Assembly: GCA_050251195.1 (NCBI GenBank)
Contig: JBFWNG010000020.1
Coordinates: 1-60,807, forward strand
Direction of reading: 5' to 3'
DNA length: 60,807 nt
Source of the DNA: JBFWNG01 sp050251195
GTDB taxonomy: Bacteria > Bdellovibrionota_B > Oligoflexia > Oligoflexales > Oligoflexaceae
Below, one piece after another: positions 17,401-26,493 of the stretch. Within the stretch, counting starts at the first letter, position 1. The number at the start of each line of letters is the position of its first letter. The notes under the pieces are model-generated. The model was not told the origin of the DNA. It did not search any database and worked only from the letters and a program-made list of their open reading frames with translations. Made by a program: the position numbers and the translations under genes.

Positions 17401-18586
17401 AAACAATGCCATGTTCTTCAAGTTTATTGTAAATGAACGGTTTGAAGAGCTCGATCGCCATTTTCTTTGGCAAACCGCATTGGTGTAACTTAAGCGTCGG
17501 ACCAACAACGATTACGGATCGACCGGAGTAGTCAACACGTTTACCAAGAAGGTTTTGTCTAAAGCGGCCTTGCTTACCCTTCAACATGTCAGAAAGCGAG
17601 CGAAGAGCGCGCTTGTTTGGACCTGTGAAAACTTTGCCTCGGCGGCCGTTGTCGAAGAGTGCGTCAACAGACTCTTGAAGCATCCTCTTTTCGTTTCGAA
17701 TGATGATTTCAGGTGCCGATAGCTCCATGAGTCGCAAGAGACGGTTGTTTCTGTTAATAACCCTTCTGTAAAGGTCGTTAAGGTCAGATGTCGCGAATCT
17801 TCCGCCGTCCAGTGGTACAAGCGGTCTCAGATCTGGAGGAAGTACGGGAATTACCGTCAACATCATCCACTCTGGTTTGGAGTCGTTATGCTTAAATGCG
17901 TCGATAACTTTCAAACGCTTTTGTATCTTCTTGCGTGTCGCTTCTGAAGTTGCCCCGGAAAGCTCTTTGCGCAAATCGTCCGCCAAATCGTCGATGCGAA
18001 GGTTGCGGAGTAGCTCTTGAACTGCCTCAGCGCCGACGCCGACGCGGAAAGCGCCGTTACCGTGCTCCGTCAAAAGGCTTTCGTACTCGTCTTCGGAAAT
18101 TACCTGACCAACGGAGAGACCAGTAACCTCTTGGTTGCCCGGATCCAATACAACATAGGATTCGCTGTAAAGAACTCTTTCGACGTCTTTCAGAGCGATA
18201 TCTAGGATAGATCCGATTCGTGACGGAAGCGATTTCAAGAACCAAATATGAGCAACGGGGGTTGCCAAGTTGATGTGTCCGAGGCGCTCTCTTCGCACCT
18301 TAGAGTGGATAACTTCAACGCCGCACTTGTCGCACACGATACCGCGGTGCTTCATGCGCTTATATTTCCCGCAAATACACTCAAAATCTCTCACCGGTCC
18401 GAAGATCTTTGCACAAAAAAGACCATCGCGCTCTGGCTTGAACGTTCTGTAGTTGATCGTCTCTGGTTTCTTTACTTCACCATACGACCAGCTACGAATT
18501 TTCTCTGGCGACGCCAGTGAAATTTTTATTGCACTAAAACTTAGGGGATCGGTTGGCTTATCAAAAAAATTCAGTAAATCGCTCAA
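14450..18586 (-). CDS. rpoC: RNA polymerase beta' subunit
   Basis: A 1378-residue catalytic subunit. The N-terminal zinc site is CICGKYK...GIVCDKCGVEV. The active-site magnesium loop is NADFDGDQMAVH. The bridge and trigger helix region and a second zinc cluster (CKSKRGICALC) are present. The start is TTG at 18586 behind GAGG (no in-frame ATG fits), giving MSDLLNFFDKP. It lies 61 bases after rpoB and is co-transcribed with it. The C terminus ends in an alanine-rich tail (SAVAVK). Nothing suggests truncation. Confidence 0.98.
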   Translation of the reverse strand: MSDLLNFFDKPTDPLSFSAIKISLASPEKIRSWSYGEVKKPETINYRTFKPERDGLFCAKIFGPVRDFECICGKYKRMKHRGIVCDKCGVEVIHSKVRRERLGHINLATPVAHIWFLKSLPSRIGSILDIALKDVERVLYSESYVVLDPGNQEVTGLSVGQVISEDEYESLLTEHGNGAFRVGVGAEAVQELLRNLRIDDLADDLRKELSGATSEATRKKIQKRLKVIDAFKHNDSKPEWMMLTVIPVLPPDLRPLVPLDGGRFATSDLNDLYRRVINRNNRLLRLMELSAPEIIIRNEKRMLQESVDALFDNGRRGKVFTGPNKRALRSLSDMLKGKQGRFRQNLLGKRVDYSGRSVIVVGPTLKLHQCGLPKKMAIELFKPFIYNKLEEHGIVSTIKSAKKLVEKERPEVWDILEEVTKEHPILLNRAPTLHRLGIQAFEPVLIEGKAIQLHPLVCFAFNADFDGDQMAVHVPLSVEAQMEARVLMMSTNNILGPASGTPAIIPTQDIVLGIYYMTREDIEARGAGKSFSSVEEVRVAYDHNEVGLQAPIRLRLNGEMYDTTVGRALLQEILPEKLPFSFINRAMGKKQLAEIVDIVFRTCGPKTTVLLADSLRAMGYRYSTKAGVSIAIGDMVIPEGKKAILDSAYDEVKKIKEQYSEGLLTEGERYNKVIDIWAKSTEAIAEEMIRNIAKTTKKTHKGDSKEVPSSNSIFMMADSGARGSTQQIRQLAGMRGLMAKPSGEIIETPITANFREGLTVLEYFTSTHGARKGLADTALKTASSGYLTRRLVDVAQDAVVSEYDCGSRDGISMMPHREGSEVKVTIGDRTLGRTLLKDVNHPSTGEVLGKEGSTVTEDVANAFDKASIEIVKIRTVLTCKSKRGICALCYGRDLATGHLINVGEAIGVIAAQSIGEPGTQLTMRTFHFGGTVTHKVEKNTLETHFSGVVKFDEKLKIANNREGKNVVLSRNGSIKIVDKDTGNVRETYPILYGAILNVAEGKEVEAGSPLSEWDSFALSILAETGGRIRYNDLVEGKSIEERVDEVTFLSRKVVIETRGANLKPSIEIVDAKGQVVKIGAKEARYQLPFGASIFVEDNAEIFPGDVLAKIPREVAKTKDITGGLPRVAELFEARKPKDLAIMAERDGTVSFGADTKGKRKIVVTDEEGNNSEYLIPKGRHIIVTEGDYVRKGEMILDGSPNPHDILAIMGKIELAKYLVDEIQEVYRLQGVKINDKHIEVIVRQMTKKVKVLSAGDTSLLPSEQIDRTDLDEENLRVKAEGGQEATFEPVLLGITKASLSTNSFISAASFQETTKVLTEAAMNSKVDYLRGLKENVIMGRLIPAGTGLSYYRDLESKVASEAGAPHAPVATESAVAVK

Positions 18587-18647
18587 AGCACTTACCTCAT
18601 ATTGAAGATCAATTAAAAGTGCCTAGCCAATCTAGGCACCCAACACT

Positions 18648-21600
18648 TTAGTTCGAAAGTTCGTCTACACCCACCTCGGTGGTACCTTTAATAAGGTTCA
18701 CATCGAGACCGAGAGACTGCAACTCCTTCACAAGAACGTTAAAGCTCTCCGGCAATCCAGGCATCATCATGTTTTGTCCTTTAACGATCGACTCGTACAT
18801 TCGAGTACGGCCTAAGACGTCGTCAGACTTAACAGTGAGGAATTCCTGCAGCGTATTCGCCGCGCCGTATGCCTCCATCGCCCAAACTTCCATCTCTCCG
18901 AGACGCTGACCACCGAACTGCGCTTTACCACCGAGCGGTTGCTGCGTAACCAAGGAATATGGACCAATGGAACGAGCGTGAATCTTCTCGTCGACCAAGT
19001 GGTGCAACTTCAACACATACATCACGCCTACTGTCACCTTATTGTCGAACTTGTTACCCGTTCGACCGTCGAAAAGATCGACTTTTCCGGTCTCTTCTAG
19101 ACCAGCTTGCGTAAGGTGTTTTTGAATGTCAGACTCTTCCGCGCCGTCAAAAACAGGGTTCGCAAAGTGAACACCTTCTCGGTATTTACGAACGAATGTT
19201 CTGATGTCTTCGTCAGAAGCCTTTTTCACGAACTCTGCAACAATTGGGTCATCTCCCCAAATCTTGCGGAACATCTCTTCGATGCTAGCTCTGTTATAGG
19301 TCTCGAGCATGGTGTTAAGTTTCTCACCAAGACCCTTAGCTGCCCAGCCCAAGTGTGTTTCCAAAACCTGGCCTATGTTCATACGAGACGGTACACCAAG
19401 CGGGTTAAGAACGATGTCAACAGGTCGACCGTCTGTCAGAAACGGCATATCCTCTTCTGGCAGAATTCTTGACACAACCCCTTTGTTTCCGTGACGCCCC
19501 GCCATCTTGTCACCAACTTGGAGCTTACGCTTGATAGCAACGTAAACTTTAACCATCTTGATAACGCCTGGAGGCAACTCATCACCTTTGGCAACTTTCT
19601 TAATTTGCTCTTCAGTGACGTAGCGGATCAGGTTGATTTTCTCGCGAAGGTTCTCAACAACTTTTCGGAGCCTGCTGTTCTTGTCTACGTCTTTTATGCT
19701 GAGATCATCCCAGTAGAGGTAGTCGAGTTTCGTAAGGAATTCATTGTCGAGAATCTCGCCGTTCTTAGCAACAACGTCACCTTTCTTGTTCTTAATATCA
19801 GAAGCAAGTTTTTGTCCGTTTGCAATGTCGGCAATTTTTCGTGCAGCTGAATCCTTGATGATCGTAATACGGTCTTTCTCATCCTTCTTCAGCTTATTGA
19901 CTTCTTGCTCTTCGATTTGCTGCGTACGAGAGTCTTTCACAGCTCCTTCGCGAGCGTAGATTTTAGCACCAATCACGGTACCAACAACGCCCGGAGGAAC
20001 GCGAAGAGATGTATCGCGCACGTCGCCAGCTTTCTCACCGAAGATAGCTCTCAACAACTTCTCTTCTGGAGTAAGCTGCGTCTCGCCTTTTGGCGTGATC
20101 TTACCTACCAAAAGATCGTTTGGCTTCACTTCAGAACCGATGCGGATGATGCCTGCCTCGTCAAGGTTTGCTAAAGCTTCCTCTCCGACATTCGGGATAT
20201 CACCTGTGATCTCTTCTTGTCCAAGTTTGGTATCTCGAGAGATACATTCAAACTCTTGGATGTGGATACTGGTGAACATATCTTCTTTGACGACTTTCTC
20301 GGAAATGAGAATGGAGTCTTCGAAGTTGTATCCGCCCCACGGCATGAAGGCCACTACCACGTTTTGGCCCAAAGCCAACTCGCCCATCTCGGTCGCAAAT
20401 CCGTCAGCGATAATATCGCCTTTTCGTACTCTTTCGCCTTTGTTGACGATCGGCTTTTGGTTGATACAAGTATCAACGTTCGAGCGCTTGTATTTTTCGA
20501 GGTTATAAATATCAACCTCTGCACCGACTTCTGTCTCTTGCTCGTGCTTCGCTTCACTTTTGATCACTATACGCTCAGCGTCGACGTCCACAACAATACC
20601 GTCACGTTTCGCAACGACTGTCGCTCCGGAGTCTCTTGCAACAACGCGCTCCATACCGGTACCAACGAGTGGTGCACGGGTTTTCATGAGAGGCACCGCT
20701 TGACGCTGCATGTTTGATCCCATGAGAGCTCTGTTAGCGTCGTCGTTCTGTAAGAACGGAATCAACGATGCAGCAACCGATACGAGCTGACTTGTTGAAA
20801 CGTCCATAAGGTCAGCTTCGTCCGCGCGAACAATTTCTGCTTCTCCGGCTCTTCTTGCGTACACAAGTTGATCCGTCGCTTCGAGCTTGGAAGTCTGCGC
20901 AATAACGTGATCCGTATGCTCTTCAGCAGCCGTGTAATACTTCACCGCTTTATCGCGCTCTTTTTCGTCGAGTTTTCGGTACGGAGTCTCGATAAATCCA
21001 TACTCGTTAACGCGTGCATAACTAGCAAGTGAAGAGATCAGACCGATGTTCGGACCCTCTGGGGTTTCAATCGGACAAATCCTACCGTAGTGAGTTGGGT
21101 GAACGTCTCGAACTTCGAAACCAGCTCTTTCACGACTCAGACCACCAGGCCCAAGTGCGGAAAGTCGTCGCTTATGCGTAACTTCAGATAAAGGGTTCGT
21201 TTGATCCATAAACTGGCTCAATTGCGAACTTCCGAAGAATTCTTTCACAACTGCCGAAGCTGGCTTGTTGTTGATGAAATCGTGTGGCAGCAAGGTTTCA
21301 ACATCGCCGAGTTGCAAACGCTCGCGAATGGCTCTTTCAATTCTCAAGAGACCAATTCGGTATTGGTTTTCAAGAAGCTCGCCAACAGCTCGCACGCGTC
21401 GGTTGCCGAGATGGTCGATGTCGTCGATGGCGCCGATATCACTCTTAAGACCAATGAGGTACTCAACTGTCTTTAGAATGTCTTCTCGGGTTAAAGTTCG
21501 AGTTTCAACCGGCAATTCCAATCCAAGCTTTTCGTTAAGCTTCATCCTACCTACGGCGCTCAAATCATAGCGGTCCGCGTTGAAGAACAAGTTGTCGAAA

Positions 21601-22772
21601 AGAGCAACGGCTGGCTCAAGCGTGGGGGGATCACCGGGACGCATTCTCTTATAGATTTCGAGAATCGCCTCGTCTTTTGAATTTACTTTGTCGTTAACAA
21701 GCGTGTTTCTGAATGAAGCGTCGGCGTTAACACCGTCGATAAACAACATCTTAAACTGCTTCACGCCGTTTTCGATCATTGAATCGATATGCTCTGCTTC
21801 GAGCTCTGTATTGATCGGTAGAAGGACCTCGCCTCCTTTGCCGAGAATATCTTCTCCAACAATCTTTCCTATGAGGTCTTCTTTCTCAACGGCGACAAAC
21901 TCAACGCCAGCTTGCTCCATCTTCTTAATGGCACCGGCGGAGATTCTTCGTCCTTTTTTCACAAGCACAGAACCTGTTTGGGAATCAATGATATCCGTAA
22001 TAGCACGTTGACCGCGCAAGATATCGTAGTTGAGTTTCTTCTCAAACTTGCCCTTAACAACACGCACGAGCTCTTTTTGATAGAAACGATCCAAAAGCTC
22101 TACGTCTGTGTAACCAAGAGCTTTCAGAAGGATGGTTGCATGTAATTTTCTGCGGCGGTCGATACGGACATAAAGAATGTCTTTCGTATCGAATTCGAAA
22201 TCCAGCCAGCTACCGCGATAAGGGATAATCCGAGCTGTGTAGAGAAGCTTACCTGAAGCGCTATTCTTGCCCTTGTCGTGGTCGAAAAACACTCCCGACG
22301 ATCTGTGCAACTGGGAAACCACGACGCGCTCTGTACCGTTGATAATAAAGGTTCCGTCTTCGGTCATGAGCGGAATTTCACCGAAATAAACTTCTTGTTC
22401 TTTAACGTCGCGAATGCTTTTTACGTTATTTTCTTTGTCGACGTCCCATACCACCAAGCGGATAACGACTTTGAGCGGCGCAGCAAAGCTCATACCCCTT
22501 TGACGACACTCGTCAACGGTGTATTTGGGCTCCTCAAATGAGTAGCTGACAAACTCAACAGAAGCTGTATCCGTGAAGTCATGAATGGGAAATACGGATC
22601 TGAAAACTGCTTCCAGACCTACGTTTTTTCGCCGATCTGGCGCTGTCGCCATTTGCAGAAATTGGCCGTAGCTGAATTTTTGCAATTCGATGAGGTATGG
22701 TATGTCTATGGCCGACTCTAATTTTTCAAATTTTTTGCGAGGGCGTGTATAGCTACTAGCGAGGGAGGTCAT
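18648..22772 (-). CDS. rpoB: RNA polymerase beta subunit
   Basis: 1374 residues, near the proteobacterial norm. The rifampicin region reads SSQLSQFMDQTNPLSE and THKRRLSALGPGGLSRERAG, a wild-type-looking sequence. Active-site lysines occur in the KVYVAIKRKLQVGDKMAGRHG region. ATG start with AGGAG nine bases upstream. The 195 bases between rplL and rpoB are AT-rich, with small hairpins that may act as an attenuator or processing site, as in other bacteria; none is strong. Confidence 0.98.
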   Translation of the reverse strand: MTSLASSYTRPRKKFEKLESAIDIPYLIELQKFSYGQFLQMATAPDRRKNVGLEAVFRSVFPIHDFTDTASVEFVSYSFEEPKYTVDECRQRGMSFAAPLKVVIRLVVWDVDKENNVKSIRDVKEQEVYFGEIPLMTEDGTFIINGTERVVVSQLHRSSGVFFDHDKGKNSASGKLLYTARIIPYRGSWLDFEFDTKDILYVRIDRRRKLHATILLKALGYTDVELLDRFYQKELVRVVKGKFEKKLNYDILRGQRAITDIIDSQTGSVLVKKGRRISAGAIKKMEQAGVEFVAVEKEDLIGKIVGEDILGKGGEVLLPINTELEAEHIDSMIENGVKQFKMLFIDGVNADASFRNTLVNDKVNSKDEAILEIYKRMRPGDPPTLEPAVALFDNLFFNADRYDLSAVGRMKLNEKLGLELPVETRTLTREDILKTVEYLIGLKSDIGAIDDIDHLGNRRVRAVGELLENQYRIGLLRIERAIRERLQLGDVETLLPHDFINNKPASAVVKEFFGSSQLSQFMDQTNPLSEVTHKRRLSALGPGGLSRERAGFEVRDVHPTHYGRICPIETPEGPNIGLISSLASYARVNEYGFIETPYRKLDEKERDKAVKYYTAAEEHTDHVIAQTSKLEATDQLVYARRAGEAEIVRADEADLMDVSTSQLVSVAASLIPFLQNDDANRALMGSNMQRQAVPLMKTRAPLVGTGMERVVARDSGATVVAKRDGIVVDVDAERIVIKSEAKHEQETEVGAEVDIYNLEKYKRSNVDTCINQKPIVNKGERVRKGDIIADGFATEMGELALGQNVVVAFMPWGGYNFEDSILISEKVVKEDMFTSIHIQEFECISRDTKLGQEEITGDIPNVGEEALANLDEAGIIRIGSEVKPNDLLVGKITPKGETQLTPEEKLLRAIFGEKAGDVRDTSLRVPPGVVGTVIGAKIYAREGAVKDSRTQQIEEQEVNKLKKDEKDRITIIKDSAARKIADIANGQKLASDIKNKKGDVVAKNGEILDNEFLTKLDYLYWDDLSIKDVDKNSRLRKVVENLREKINLIRYVTEEQIKKVAKGDELPPGVIKMVKVYVAIKRKLQVGDKMAGRHGNKGVVSRILPEEDMPFLTDGRPVDIVLNPLGVPSRMNIGQVLETHLGWAAKGLGEKLNTMLETYNRASIEEMFRKIWGDDPIVAEFVKKASDEDIRTFVRKYREGVHFANPVFDGAEESDIQKHLTQAGLEETGKVDLFDGRTGNKFDNKVTVGVMYVLKLHHLVDEKIHARSIGPYSLVTQQPLGGKAQFGGQRLGEMEVWAMEAYGAANTLQEFLTVKSDDVLGRTRMYESIVKGQNMMMPGLPESFNVLVKELQSLGLDVNLIKGTTEVGVDELSN

Positions 22773-22967
22773 ATACCAATACTCCTACTATCCTAGGGAT
22801 TAGTTGATGCGATTTTTTGTAGAAATTTTTAAACCAAATGTGCAAGAAAAACCGGTCCAAGAATTGCGTCTTAGCTTGAAATAAGCCAGCTATCAAAAAA
22901 AAGAAAGCCAAAAAGGAAAGAACGTCAACATCCTTCGATGAACAACATTCTTTCCAGCTTGTTGGTC

Positions 22968-23351
22968 TTATTTCAATTCGACTTTCGCGCCAGCTTTCTC
23001 TAGAGCTTCTTTGAACTTCTTGGCGTCGTCTTTAGATACACCACCTTTTACTTCTTTTGGTGCACCTTCAACGAGGTCTTTGGCTTCTTTCAAGCCGAGG
23101 CCAGTGATAGCACGGACTTCTTTGATAACATTGATTTTGTTATCGCCAGCAGAAGCCAATACGACTGAAAACTCGTCTTTTTCTTCAGCTGCGGCGGCTC
23201 CGCCTCCAGCTGGCGCTCCACCCATCATCATCATGGGCGCTGCAGCACTTACGCCAAACTTCTCTTCCAGTTCTTTTACAAGTCCTGCTGCTTCGAGAAG
23301 TGTTAAGTTCTCTAAGTACTGAATTACTTGTTCTTTTGTAACGCTTGACAT
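22968..23351 (-). CDS. rplL: 50S ribosomal protein L7/L12
   Basis: 127 residues. An N-terminal dimerisation part (VIQYLENLTLLEAAGLVKEL), an Ala/Gly hinge (MMMMGGAPAGGGAAAAEE) and the factor-binding C-terminal domain (ITGLGLKEAKDLVEGAPK). The start is ATG 23351, with GGGAGGA eight bases upstream; a longer frame begins at 23375. The run of four methionines in the hinge is a small oddity. It forms the stalk with L10 that recruits EF-Tu and EF-G. Confidence 0.98.
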   Translation of the reverse strand: MSSVTKEQVIQYLENLTLLEAAGLVKELEEKFGVSAAAPMMMMGGAPAGGGAAAAEEKDEFSVVLASAGDNKINVIKEVRAITGLGLKEAKDLVEGAPKEVKGGVSKDDAKKFKEALEKAGAKVELK

Positions 23352-23451
23352 GCCTGATTCCTCCCTTAGGCTCAATTCCAGAGCTTCTCTCGCAAGCCCA
23401 TGAAATACTTTGAATACGAAAATAACATTGCTGTTACGTTAAATACTAAAA

Positions 23452-23976
23452 TTACGCTGTCTTCTTATCCTTAATCGCACCGATAACTCGAACCAAATCA
23501 CGCGCTACGCCGTTAAGCACTCCAAGGATATTCCTGTGCGGAGCAACAAGAGACCCGACGATTTGCGCCAAAAGAACGTCTTTGCTGGGCAAACTTGCAA
23601 GCGCTTCCAGGTCTGCTGGGGAAAGCAATGCCTTCTCTGAAAATCCAGCTTTGACTTGAAAGATTTCGTTATTCTTTTGAAAATCAAGTGTCGTCTTTGT
23701 CGCTTGAGCCACGTCACCGTAGCAAAGGATAAGTCCGATAGGGCCTTTCAACTTGCCCTTAACTCCGTCAAGATCCTTGACTTCGTTATCGATGGCTTTC
23801 TTCGCAAGGCGATTCTTAACGACCTTGTATTCAGCGCTAGCCTTTCGTAGCTCAACTCTAAGATTGGTGAGTTGCTCAACGGTTAGGCCGCGATACTCAG
23901 TTACTATGACCGCTTTTGCGTCGAGAAACTTCTTCGCAACTTCTTCTCTAATTTTTTCTTTTCCCTGCCGATCCAT
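23452..23976 (-). CDS. rplJ: 50S ribosomal protein L10
   Basis: 174 residues, the stalk base that anchors L7/L12 on 23S rRNA. The motif VTEYRGLTVEQLTNLR is typical. Only 12 bases separate it from rplA, so there is no space for the long L10-binding leader that precedes rplJ in E. coli; its expression probably depends on coupling to rplA or on another control site. Confidence 0.97.
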   Translation of the reverse strand: MDRQGKEKIREEVAKKFLDAKAVIVTEYRGLTVEQLTNLRVELRKASAEYKVVKNRLAKKAIDNEVKDLDGVKGKLKGPIGLILCYGDVAQATKTTLDFQKNNEIFQVKAGFSEKALLSPADLEALASLPSKDVLLAQIVGSLVAPHRNILGVLNGVARDLVRVIGAIKDKKTA

Positions 23977-23988
23977 TCCGTCTTCCCC

Positions 23989-24684
23989 TTAGAGTTTGTA
24001 AGGTGCCGTATCCACTTTAATTCCGGGCCCCATGGTGCTCGAAATAGCAATCTTCTTAACGTAAGTTCCCTTAGCCGTGGAAGGCTTTGCTTTCAAGAGG
24101 GCATCCATCAACGCGCCGATGTTTCCCGCAAGCTGCTCGCTTGAAAAGCTTACTTTACCGACGAGCGTGTGAACGATACCTGCTTTATCCACGCGGTATT
24201 CCGCTCTACCTTGACGAAGCTCGTTAACGGCTTTCGCAACTTCGAATGTCACCGTGCCCAATTTTGGGTTAGGCATCAAACCACGAGGACCTAAGACTTT
24301 ACCAAGCTTACCGACGACACCCATCATATCGGGAGTTGCGATAACTTGGTCGAAATCCAACCAGCCTTCGCTTATTCTTTTTGCTAAATCATCGCCGCCG
24401 ACCGCTTCAACACCCAGACCATTTGCCTCGGTGGCCTTTTCGCCTTTTGCGAAAATAACGATCCGGACTTTCTTGCCTTTGCCGTGTGGAAGAGGAACTG
24501 CGCCACGAATGTTTTGGTCAGCGTGCCGCGGATCGACGCCCAGGTTAACCGCGAGGTCAACGGACTCATCCATTTTTGAGAAAGCTACTTTTTTTATGAG
24601 ATTGCACGCTTCTTCGAGAGGGTAGGCCTTCTCGCGGTCAACTTGTGCTAAAGCTGCCCGATATTTTTTTCCTTGCTTAGCCAT
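23989..24684 (-). CDS. rplA: 50S ribosomal protein L1
   Basis: 231 residues, usual length. Conserved blocks DPRHADQNIRGAVPLPHGKG and LGPRGLMPNPKLGTVT. It forms the mobile L1 stalk at the E site and usually represses its own operon by binding the rplK leader. ATG start with GGAG seven bases before. It lies 63 bases after rplK. Confidence 0.98.
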   Translation of the reverse strand: MAKQGKKYRAALAQVDREKAYPLEEACNLIKKVAFSKMDESVDLAVNLGVDPRHADQNIRGAVPLPHGKGKKVRIVIFAKGEKATEANGLGVEAVGGDDLAKRISEGWLDFDQVIATPDMMGVVGKLGKVLGPRGLMPNPKLGTVTFEVAKAVNELRQGRAEYRVDKAGIVHTLVGKVSFSSEQLAGNIGALMDALLKAKPSTAKGTYVKKIAISSTMGPGIKVDTAPYKL

Positions 24685-24747
24685 TTTTTTCTCCGTAGTT
24701 CGAGCGAGTTTTCTTCAAACTCTCCTACTTCAATGAGGCAACGAAGC

Positions 24748-25170
24748 CTATTTTACTTGGAGACCCATGCTCCGAGCAGAACCTTCGATAATCTTCATCG
24801 CAGCTTCTTCAGTAAACGCGTTCAAATCCGCCATCTTAATCTTTGCGATCTCGGCGATCTGAGCCTTTGTTACTGTACCAGCGCTCTCGGTTCCTGGTTT
24901 TTGCGCGCCTCTTTCGATCTTCGCTGCCTTCTTGAGCAAGTCTGATGCCGGAGGACTTTTCGTAATAAAAGAAAACGATTTATCGGTATAAACCGTAATA
25001 ATTGTTGGTAAAATGGATCCTGCTTGCTTCTGCGTCTTAGCGTTAAACTCTTTGCAGAAAGCCATGATATTGACGCCCCGCTGACCCAATGCTGGACCAA
25101 TCGGTGGTGCTGGGTTAGCCTTGCCTGCTGGAATTTGGAGCTTGATTAGCCCGACTACTTTTTTTGCCAC
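24748..25170 (-). CDS. rplK: 50S ribosomal protein L11
   Basis: 140 residues. The start is GTG with AGGAG seven bases before it. The N terminus LIKLQIPAGKANPAPPIGPA and the RNA-binding C-terminal domain are complete. It binds the GTPase-associated centre of 23S rRNA. It is the substrate of PrmA, whose gene is at 55700-56632. The 106-base gap to nusG could hold a promoter (TTGACT is present) and the L1 operator, but no convincing -10 was found. Confidence 0.98.
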   Translation of the reverse strand: MAKKVVGLIKLQIPAGKANPAPPIGPALGQRGVNIMAFCKEFNAKTQKQAGSILPTIITVYTDKSFSFITKSPPASDLLKKAAKIERGAQKPGTESAGTVTKAQIAEIAKIKMADLNAFTEEAAMKIIEGSARSMGLQVK

Positions 25171-25276
25171 CCTATGTCTCCTAAGTTCGGCAACAATTTT
25201 GCTAGAAAAACGGGGTTTATTCTACTTTACCGGTTTAGTCAAGCACTTTTGGGAAAGTAATTGACAAACCCAGGAA

Positions 25277-25855
25277 TCAACCGCCCAATACCTTGATTTG
25301 GTTATACTCGAGCTCAACGGGCGTCTCGCGACCAAAGATACTCACCAAAACTCGAACCTTCGCCTTTTCCGGCTTAACTTCGTCGATCACGCCGTCAAAG
25401 TTACTAAACGGCCCGTCAATAACTTTAATGGCATCGCCTTTATTGTATTTAACCGAAGTATCGACTTCTTTTTTCACCTGGACTGATTCCGAATCAATCA
25501 TGCGAAGAACTTCGTGATCCGGCAATGGCCTCGGCACTTTCGCTCCGCCAACGAATCCTGTGATCTTCGGCGTGCTCTTAACGAGATGCAACGTATCTTC
25601 GTCCAGTGACATTTGAACAATGATATATCCAGGAAACGATGTGCGGGACACAAGCTTCTTCTTCCCTGTCTTCGTCGTACTCTCCTTAACAACCTTTGGA
25701 ATATGAATATCGCCGAACTTGCTTTCCATTCCGGCCATTTTTGCCCGCTCTAGAATCCCGAGTTTCGCCTTTTCTTCGAAACCCGAGTACGTGTGAACAA
25801 CGTACCATTTGAGCGCGCTCGCATCTGTCATTGATGAACCGTTCTTAATTTCCAA
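25277..25855 (-). CDS. nusG: Transcription elongation and antitermination factor NusG
   Basis: 192 residues. NGN domain at the N terminus (KWYVVHTYSGFEEKAK) and a KOW domain at the C terminus (GDAIKVIDGPFSNFDGVIDE). The TTG start at 25855 is preferred over ATG 25831 because AGAGGAAG lies five bases before the TTG and nothing comparable precedes the ATG. It binds RNA polymerase and links it to Rho or the ribosome. It lies 15 bases after secE in the usual secE-nusG pair. Confidence 0.97.
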   Translation of the reverse strand: MEIKNGSSMTDASALKWYVVHTYSGFEEKAKLGILERAKMAGMESKFGDIHIPKVVKESTTKTGKKKLVSRTSFPGYIIVQMSLDEDTLHLVKSTPKITGFVGGAKVPRPLPDHEVLRMIDSESVQVKKEVDTSVKYNKGDAIKVIDGPFSNFDGVIDEVKPEKAKVRVLVSIFGRETPVELEYNQIKVLGG

Positions 25856-25870
25856 AGTCTTCCTCTACAC

Positions 25871-26251
25871 TTATGGCAATAAACTCTTCAGTACTCGGCC
25901 CCATACGGTATCGAATACACCTAGGATCACTGAAAATATACCTACGACCACACAGACCACGATCGTCATCCTTCGGGTATCGATCATGCTTGGCCAAGTT
26001 ACCTTTCGCAACTCGCCGATGGAGGCCAAAAAATAATCATTTCTAGACTGATCTTTTTGAAGAGACCAAGTAATTCCTAAACCAATCACGATACTTACCA
26101 CGGAAGCTGCAACCGGGAACGTTTCCACATGCTTTTCGCTAATTCCGGTATAAAGACCGATTGTTCCGACGGCCTTCCAAACGGTGTAGGCAAACAAAAT
26201 CGTCGCCAACACATAGCAAATCTTTAACCACGTAGCATCGTCTTTTCCCAT
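25871..26251 (-). CDS. secE: Preprotein translocase subunit SecE
   Basis: 126 residues with three membrane helices (about 8-28, 43-62 and 98-120), the long proteobacterial form. The conserved cytoplasmic hinge before the last helix is seen in ELRKVTWPSMIDTRRMT. It clamps SecY in the translocon. ATG start. tRNA-Trp lies about 100 bases upstream on the same strand. Confidence 0.96.
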   Translation of the reverse strand: MGKDDATWLKICYVLATILFAYTVWKAVGTIGLYTGISEKHVETFPVAASVVSIVIGLGITWSLQKDQSRNDYFLASIGELRKVTWPSMIDTRRMTIVVCVVVGIFSVILGVFDTVWGRVLKSLLP

Positions 26252-26351
26252 AACACCCTATCCCTATCTTCTTTGGATTTTTAGCTTAGACAACTTAGCT
26301 CAACTTTGGGATCTGAACTTATCTTTCTTACTTAAACTATGCAACGAAAAA

Positions 26352-26425
26352 CAGGCGAGGAGGGACTCGAACCCACAACATGCGGATTTGGAATCCGCCG
26401 CTCTACCAATTGGAGCTACTCGCCT
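26352..26425 (-). tRNA. tRNA-Trp (CCA)
   Basis: Minus-strand cloverleaf. The acceptor AGGCGAG pairs with CTCGCCT and the discriminator base is G. The anticodon stem-loop is GCGGA-TTCCAAA-TCCGC with anticodon CCA. Unlike the other tRNAs of this window, CCA is not encoded; the discriminator is followed by TGTTTTT. It sits between tuf and secE, a frequent place for tRNA-Trp in bacteria. Confidence 0.95.
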
Positions 26426-26436
26426 ACAGATCGAGC

Positions 26437-26464
26437 AAAAAAGGTGGTTGAATGACCAACCACC
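26437..26464 (-). terminator. Rho-independent terminator after tuf
   Basis: On the minus strand an 8-bp perfect stem (GGTGGTTG/CAACCACC, six-base loop) is followed by T6. It lies 30 bases after the tuf stop and only 11 bases before tRNA-Trp, leaving no space for a separate promoter. Transcription of the tRNA and secE must read through or start within the terminator or the tuf gene. Confidence 0.88.
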
Positions 26465-26493
26465 TCCCTACTTCAACAGAACACGAATTTTAC

